From the NCBI GenBank assembly GCA_003439945.1, contig QVRM01005440.1, forward strand, positions 62,001-126,000: a stretch of 64,000 nucleotides of DNA, given 5' to 3'. The notes beneath the pieces are model-generated. The model saw nothing but the letters and a program-made list of their open reading frames with translations. It was not told the DNA's origin and did not search any database. A program made the translations under genes and the position numbers. Source of the DNA: Dermanyssus gallinae (Eukaryota; Arthropoda; Arachnida; Mesostigmata; Dermanyssidae). Of the stretch, positions 57,844 to 64,000 are shown piece by piece; position 1 is the first letter of the stretch; each line of letters opens with the position of its first letter.

Positions 57844-59139
57844 TATTGCGCAGACCCAGACTATTTAACTCCAACGAACCAATTCACGTATAGTAGAACG
57901 TGGCCGTGGATACAATAGCCTAAAAGCTGAATTAATCCTAGGTTCTGCACGTGACAATAAATCATTTTGTATTGCACGTCTCTGGATGACATTGATACAA
58001 GCGCTGCTGATGGACGAGTTGCTTCGAATGGTTGTAGAAGCAATAAATCTCGGTTGCCGTATGGAATATTTGTAGACAAATTACGTACCTTAGCTGGGGA
58101 CGGGGAAAAATCTAATACAATCAAATGTCAGTTGCTACGGACGCGGGGGGGGGGGCATCGGGCCGTAAAGAAACTGCCCATATGGCGCGGTACTTGGGGC
58201 GTAAGCTATTGAATTTATGTTATTACCTTTTGTTGTTGTTCGTGCGGCGATATACGGTTGAAATATAGGTGTTAGTAGGTGAATTCATTATTCTAACATT
58301 CTCCTCATATTTGAGACAGGTCGGCGAGACAAGATCGATCTGGGCGAAGCGGCACAACGAAAGAGAAAGGCGCGCAAAGTTGTCCGAAGCGGTGACACAA
58401 GCATTGCTTTATTTCGTGTCCTGTCATCAGGAGCGAGCGAGCGAGAGAGACAGGACACAGCAAAGCAACTTCAAGTCAAACGCGAACAAACACTTACGAT
58501 GAATGGTGACTTGACATCGACATTTTAAAATGGCTGACAACTGACAGACATTGGCCCAACTAGCAGTGAGCGTGTTTGGGTTCCGCTGGTATCGACACAC
58601 CCACCTAAAAAGTGAGCCCGTTCCGGGTTTTCGGGTGTCCGAAGTCCGAGTCCTGAAATGTCGTGATTCAAGTAGCGCCGCTCGCTAGGTAGGCAGCATT
58701 GCCGTTGTTCCTGCGTGATCGTGTAACCTGCGGACGCGGCGGGCGAGACGCCCGTTTGCCTGTTCGGCTGTGGGCGGAAGCCCGAGGAGCTGAGAAACAC
58801 GGCAAAATCGAAAAAAAAGCGCGAAGGTTGTCGTCGTGGTGCTGTTATTATAGCAGGCAGGGGTGGTGGATGTAGCAGGCAGGGGTGGTGGATGTAGCAG
58901 TAATGCTAGTATAGCTAGATATATAAACAGAAGAGCCAGGAGGCAAGCGACTTGATGTCGAAGCGACTACGACACCGACCAACGCCGGCCGGACCAACCA
59001 CGCTGTCTGTCGAAGGGGGAGTGATTTTTCATTGTGGCCTACTGTCGCTGGGCTGGGCCTGGCTGGCTCGAGTCGAGCGGCAGGCCGCCCTCGTCGAAAA
59101 CTGAATCATCCATTCGATGATGGGGTGTTCTACGAAGCG
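57844..59139. other. Intergenic, CpG-rich from about 58300
   Basis: Poly-G at about 58145-58154 and a 22-bp direct duplication (AGCAGGCAGGGGTGGTGGAT) near 58852-58897. No gene recognised. Confidence 0.4.
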
Positions 59140-59694
59140 CTAGGGCGTCCAACGTGCTCTTCGCCGGTGCCAAACTTTAACTTTAAGTTGAACGGTGCCA
59201 CACAAATCAAATATTTGACATTCCAAATATCGGTGAGCTAATAATAAACGCCGTGAGTGACGAGCGCATTGGTGTTTGGTGTTTGTCGGTGCAATTCGCA
59301 CCAAAAACGTGCGGGCCAAAACCAACAAAAAAACCAAAACAATTTCGCTGCCAGTGTAAGCGGACGCATGCATAGGAATTGTTGAAATACTAATGAACAA
59401 GCGGAGTAAGAGCCAGAAAACTTCGACGCCCGATGCCTGACAAAAAGGCGGCAAAGTCAACGAAGCCTCACGTATTTGTAATGCAGACATTTGTTCTTCC
59501 AACGTATCCGCGAACTCTGCCGTTTTTGCCGTAGTAGCCAACCAGGCAATGCGACAAAACAGCCGACATCCCAAGGCCCAGTCGACTGCGTCCATAGTAC
59601 AAACCTTAATATGACTCTCTATCGAGTGCACGAATAATAACCAACATCTTCGTGTGCACTCATTGACACCTGAAACAGCGTTGTGCTCGTTCAC
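59140..59694 (-). CDS. Candidate ORF, function unknown
   Basis: A 555-bp stop-free stretch of ordinary composition on the minus strand. The first in-frame ATG gives a start reading MDAVDWALGCRLFCRIAWL (about 59595), followed by a helical-looking TAEFADTLEEQMSALQIREA and a hydrophobic IVLVFLLVLARTFLV. No family is recognised and no splice site decides the ends. In 64 kb a stop-free run of this length is about what chance can give once, so confidence is low. Confidence 0.2.
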   Translation of the reverse strand: MNEHNAVSGVNECTRRCWLLFVHSIESHIKVCTMDAVDWALGCRLFCRIAWLATTAKTAEFADTLEEQMSALQIREASLTLPPFCQASGVEVFWLLLRLFISISTIPMHASAYTGSEIVLVFLLVLARTFLVRIAPTNTKHQCARHSRRLLLAHRYLECQIFDLCGTVQLKVKVWHRRRARWTP

Positions 59695-61190
59695 GTGGAT
59701 GTGTCAGAAGTGTGTTGCGTCAAAGTTGTAACGCCTGCAGCAGCAGCTCACGTTGATCGCCACGTCACCACGGCCTCTCTGTTTTGTCTAAGAATGAAAC
59801 ACACACACACACACTGAATTGAGCTAGAACGAGATTGCAGTTTTCGTGCTGAGATAGGTCTATATTCTCGACAAAAGGTTCGTCGTTTGGCGTTTGACTA
59901 AGAAGAAAGCTGTCGGCAACCTCCAGCATCTCTATTCGATTCCGCTCCCTCGCCTGTTTGCTTAACTCGTCGTTTTTCGTTTTCTGGCTTTGAGCAAGCG
60001 TCGACGGCCACCAAGACGCTGAAGAGGCTTGTCGTCGCCGTGGTCGTTGTCGATGCTAACGCTATTTGTTACGTGTTTTTAATGTAGTTTTCGGCGTCGT
60101 CTCGGTGTTGTTGTTCTTGCCGATGTTGTTTTCGTACTAGTAGTTGTAGAAGAAGTTGTAGTTATTGTTGTTGTTGTTGCAGATGCTGATTGTTGTTGTT
60201 GTTTTTGCTGTAGGTGCTGATGCTGTTGATGTTGTTGTCGTCACTTTTATCGTGGGTGTTGTTGTTGTCGCTAGTATTGTTGTTATTAATGCTGTCGTGG
60301 TTGTTGTTGCTGCTTCTGAGGTTATTGTTCGTTGTCCCGCAAGAGATCGGGGGTAAGGCGCGGGGGGGGGGGAGTAGAGAGGTAATTCGGTCGCTCGCTT
60401 CGCTCACCAGCAGCAGCCGCCTTTGCCTGCCGTTACTCAGTCACACAACACACGTTCTTTCCAGTCGACCGCAATAACTCAACGAAGAACAGCATCGGCG
60501 CCTCCGCTGCCGTTAGCTCCTCCTCTTCGTCCTCTTCTTACTACGGCCTCCTCCTGCTACGTTGTTCTTCCTGAGAGCTGTGGTGTTATTGTCGTTTCTA
60601 TCGTTGTTGCTGTTATTGTTGTTGTTGTTGTCGTTTCCATTGTTGTTGCTGCTGTTGCTGTTGTTGTCGCCATCGTCGTCATCTCGATCTCTGTTTCGCA
60701 GTGAGCCAATCGACCGCGTGTGCTTGTGTTTCCGTATCATCGCTCACAAGGGGAGGGAGAATAGAGGAAGCGAGAGAGAGAGAAACGGAGAGAACACAAG
60801 GTGATATGCGTTTTGGGGTCGTGGTTCTCATGGTGGAGGTGGCGCCGCTTTTCGGAAGCTGTATTTTGTTGTATTTACAAAATATATCATTCTTTTGCTG
60901 TGGGCGGCAAGCGGCTGCCGCGGAGATGCACGAGATTTTTCAACCCACCGAAGTCAATGGGCCGGCAAAAACCGTTTTGTTGGTGTTCCCTGTGGTTGTT
61001 GTTGTTGCTGCTCTTGTTGTTGTTGTCGTTGTTGCTGTTGTTGAAATTGTTGTCCTTGTTGCTGATTCGTGCTGCTTGTTATTGCCGTTGTTACTGTTCT
61101 TCTCGGCCTATGCCCGCTGTTTATTGCTATGGTTATGGTTGCAGTTATCCGTAGTTTTAATATTTGTTGTTTCTTCATTACCACAATAAA
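59695..61190. other. GTT/CTG-rich block
   Basis: A (CA)n at 59800-59813, interrupted GTT/CTG tracts at 60095-60320, 60600-60680 and 60985-61065, and poly-G at about 60362-60372. All long frames are poly-Val/Leu or poly-Asn/Gln shadows. Confidence 0.45.
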
Positions 61191-62797
61191 ATGATTACGT
61201 TAATCGGTAACGTCAATTCGGCTATTAATTACGAGAGCACCTAGTCCGGCACTCCAACCTTTTTTTTGTTTTTGCTGGTATTATTTGCTTTTGTTTCGAA
61301 GCGAAATGCAACACAGATGCCAAATTACATCGTCTTAAAAATATATTTTTGCTGAAAAATCAATGCATTTAAGTTAGGTGCCTAAGATCGATGTTTGTCT
61401 CCTGCCAATAGCGAGAACAATTGTATGCAAAAACGTGTGAGTCATTATCGAAAACTTACCCGCCTGTTTCAACGACCACACACCACTCACCGTCAGTCAG
61501 CTTCTCGATCTCGTTTTTGCAAACAGACATTTCTTCAAAAATCGACAACATGCTGAACCCCACGATTCTGCTGACGCGAACCAGCCAAAACATTTTGTAC
61601 AATCAAAATAAACGGTGCTCTGAAGGCACACTGTCTGTGGAATATAGTGTGCTCAATGGGTTTCTAACTTTGCATCTATTCACAAGTTTTTAGATTGCAA
61701 CTCTTGAACTCAGTGATATTACATTACCTTACCTCTGCTCCATGGTCGTAAAGTCCATAGCAGGGCTCTAACCCATAGCCCAAGCTAAAGCCTCCACTGT
61801 AAAACGATTTGAAAATGTTCATCAAGTGCATTGGGTTTCACAACCGTGTCGATATGCACTTTAGCACCCCTGGCAGTCCATACAGAAAACCATTCGGACT
61901 CTGGGCTTCTTCGCCTACCATTTTTGGCCCATAAGTCAAAACCAAAACAACTATTATACTTAAATGGCTAACAGCCTTCTACCTTCTTCTACGCAGCTCT
62001 GCATAGAAAACGATTTCAGAAACTGTAAAAAAAACACTTCAAGTAGGCCATTGAACAGCTAGTTAGCAAACATTTGATAAAACTGTTTTACTTCTACAAA
62101 GATAGATATGCAATGTAAAATCACATTTAGACAGTTGTATCTAGGCACAATTCTAGCTTGCTTCTAGAATTTGAATTGTTTGTTGAATGTTGGTCCTTGT
62201 ACGCTCAATGGGGCCGACACGTGACAATCGCCATCTCGCGTCTCAGTTTTCTTCGAGTAGGTCAATACCTATCATCCTGTTCTGCACGTCTAGCCTTGTA
62301 CCTTCGAGAGCCCTACTTGCTAAAAGCTGCTATGACTGCTACTCCAAGTGAGAACCTGAAAAAGGTATGACGCATTCTGCGCACCTGCACCGATATCGTG
62401 CCGTGAGGTCCGGGATTAGTGCGTTCAATCACAACTCTAGTACTCCTTGTTTCGCTTTAATTCACTTAGCTATCCCCGTCTTTTCTACGAAAATGTTCTT
62501 CTCTGTCCATTCTGACCTGAGTATGATTTGAACAGTTACAAACAAAGTGTTTGTGAACACCGTCCCGTAAGCCTTTGACCCACATGGCTAGCGCCCCATG
62601 CGACTTGGCCATTTTCCGGTTCCTCTCAATTCAACTTGATCGGTCCCCGCACTAATGGATGGCCCGCGGAGGTGAACAGAGCCAACAACTGGCGCTACAA
62701 GACGGCGCTTCTTCTCCGGGTGTTTCCCGGTTGTCGGCATTAGCTTGATCAGCAACGTTCCCGCCATCTGGAGCGTTTTGGCTCTTACGTAATCAAA
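61191..62797. other. Intergenic, nothing recognised
   Basis: AT-rich sequence with short frames only. Confidence 0.4.
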
Positions 62798-63020
62798 ATG
62801 GGCCGTGCCGCTCAGCTATCGGTCTCGCATCACACCCAGGCGTTTGTCTTGCTTGCTTACCTAGATCCTGTGGCAAAAAGCAAGAAGGTTTTCTCACTCT
62901 TTTCCGGTGCCAGCATTAAGTGGTGGGAATCCATTTACCGACTGATCCATTCCAAGGCCCCGCCTGCCCACTCCTCGAACAGCTCTTCGTTCTCCTCTCC
63001 TATATATCTTTTACATATAC
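62798..63020 (+). CDS. Weak candidate exon interrupted by a mariner
   Basis: An ATG at 62798 starts a frame of ordinary composition (MGRAAQLSVSHHTQAFVLL, later SIKWWESIYRLIH) that runs into the left end of the mariner remnant at about 63021. If it was ever coding, the insertion broke it. No family is recognised. Confidence 0.15.
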
Positions 63021-63560
63021 TAGACGAGGGCGAATCGAAAAATTCGGATACATGAAAAGAAAACGAGTATTTATTCAATCTTCTAAAGTGTTCTTGTTAT
63101 CTTCAAAATAGCTCCCGTACACTGCAATGCGCTTGCACTACCTTCTTCTGTACTCTGTGAAACATTTTTTAAACAAAAATTCAACACTTTGGGAACGAAT
63201 TTCGTTGCTAGCCCTCCGACGCACAAGATATCGGCCAAAGATCTCACAATTGAGTCATAAAATACCTTTACTTCCTCAGCTATATTCTCAGCAATCGCCA
63301 AGTTACTATCATTGATAGTAGTAGTGATTGCTGAGTACGATGTTACGAACCTTTCCAACGTTTTCTTCTGTTGTTTACGTCGAAGGTCTTTTCGAACAGG
63401 GCTCATCTTCGGCCTGTTCACGCTCGTCGCAAAACCGACGGTATCACGCATACACAGTGTTTCGGGACACTGCTTGACCACCACAAGCAGTTCGTAACAT
63501 TTCTACTTTAGAACATATGATTTGGTTTTCACACAAACGTTGATACAGATTCGTTGCTCC
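63021..63560 (-). mobile_element. Internally deleted mariner-family element
   Basis: On the minus strand the frames read an N-terminal helix-turn-helix, with stops: a stretch ending QAVSRNTVYA, then YRRFCDEREQAEDEPCSK, RPST, TTEENVGKVRNIV. A second helix-turn-helix part follows (IAEEVKVFYDSI, SLADILCV, LATKFVPKVLN). The sequence then jumps within a few tens of bases to a C-terminal YGSYFEDNKNTLED and a stop followed by AATAAA. The catalytic domain between is missing. The outer sequence CGAGGGCGAATCG at the left end may be the terminal repeat; its partner on the right was not found. Confidence 0.6.
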
Positions 63561-63754
63561 TCCATTTTCGGCGTTTTAAAAATCTCGTTTTCTTCACTTC
63601 ATTGAGCCAAACTCAAGCAATAAACACTGCCACTTTGGTGCGAAATTTTGCCTGTGTGTAGCTGATGAATTGCGCATCTAAGCAAAACAAACCGGAACAC
63701 CTTGATGATTTCGGTCTGGCGTCAAAATTAAATGTACTAGTAACTGGGCTCGTA

Positions 63755-63755
63755 A

Positions 63756-63782
<27 letters not shown>
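63755..63782. repeat. (TA)n microsatellite
   Basis: About 13 TA units; the sequence from here to the window end shows nothing else. Confidence 0.9.
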
Positions 63783-63787
<5 letters not shown>

Positions 63788-64000
63788 ATATTAATTTAAG
63801 CGACAATTGTCTCCTGGGAACGTGTGCACGGGAATATATATTACACACAGTCTTGCGTGCGTAAGTACATTAAATTAAAGCACGGACTGTCAGGCGGTGT
63901 GCAAGGCACATTTAGAAACACCGTCTAGGCGCGAAGCTGCTAAAAACCTGTCGTGACATCTGCGACGATTATAAATAGCTGTTGGTCGTTGGCAAATGCT

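Overview
This is repeat-rich animal nuclear DNA with no confidently identifiable host gene. The evidence for a metazoan, probably an arthropod, is the company of elements: an intact Tc3-like Tc1/mariner transposon, decayed mariner copies, remnants of R1/I-like LINEs, and LINEs with a C-terminal PD-(D/E)XK-type nuclease. There are more than twenty (TA)n microsatellites, long CAA/CAG and GTT tracts, and a satellite array of about 9 kb. A mite or tick would fit, but nothing here proves the taxon. No operons, CRISPR arrays, rRNA genes or functional tRNA genes were seen.

Layout. Position 48-1679 is a complete Tc3-like transposon with an uninterrupted transposase. A decayed LINE with recognisable reverse-transcriptase motifs follows at about 1995-3310, then a small inverted-repeat element (3829-4042). 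From about 4 to 36 kb, AT-rich DNA with (TA)n runs alternates with CpG-rich blocks full of trinucleotide repeats. Embedded in it are a LINE 3' end (9690-10084) split by a second LINE (10096-10874, 11-bp target duplication), mariner remnants near 17, 28.5 and 35.9 kb, a poly(A)-tailed retroposon (32592-32760) and a tRNA-like SINE head (33411-33486).

From 36.2 to 45.4 kb lies a satellite with a period of about 44 bp. Each unit joins a 17-bp block carrying a near-palindrome to a 27-bp purine-rich block. Two LINEs of one nuclease-bearing family have inserted into it, in opposite orientations, each with a 12-bp target duplication. The right flank (44.8-45.4 kb) is a diverged 43-bp variant. From 45.4 to 64 kb come a CAA-based minisatellite (46.5-47.3 kb), a 25-bp tandem repeat (52.6 kb), another LINE 3' end (54.4-55.0 kb), a long inverted repeat around (TA)n (57.7-57.8 kb) and an internally deleted mariner (about 63.0-63.6 kb).

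Several short open frames with splice or poly(A) signals could be exons of unknown host genes (11.8-12.1, 27.1-27.5, 32.4-33.2, 52.0-52.2, 53.1-53.3 and 59.1-59.7 kb). They are reported at low confidence. The most interesting non-standard signals are a four-member dispersed repeat of about 70 bp (8.6, 18.3, 29.7, 52.8 kb), a hairpin at 24.6 kb whose only imperfections become G-U pairs on one strand, and the satellite/LINE nest.
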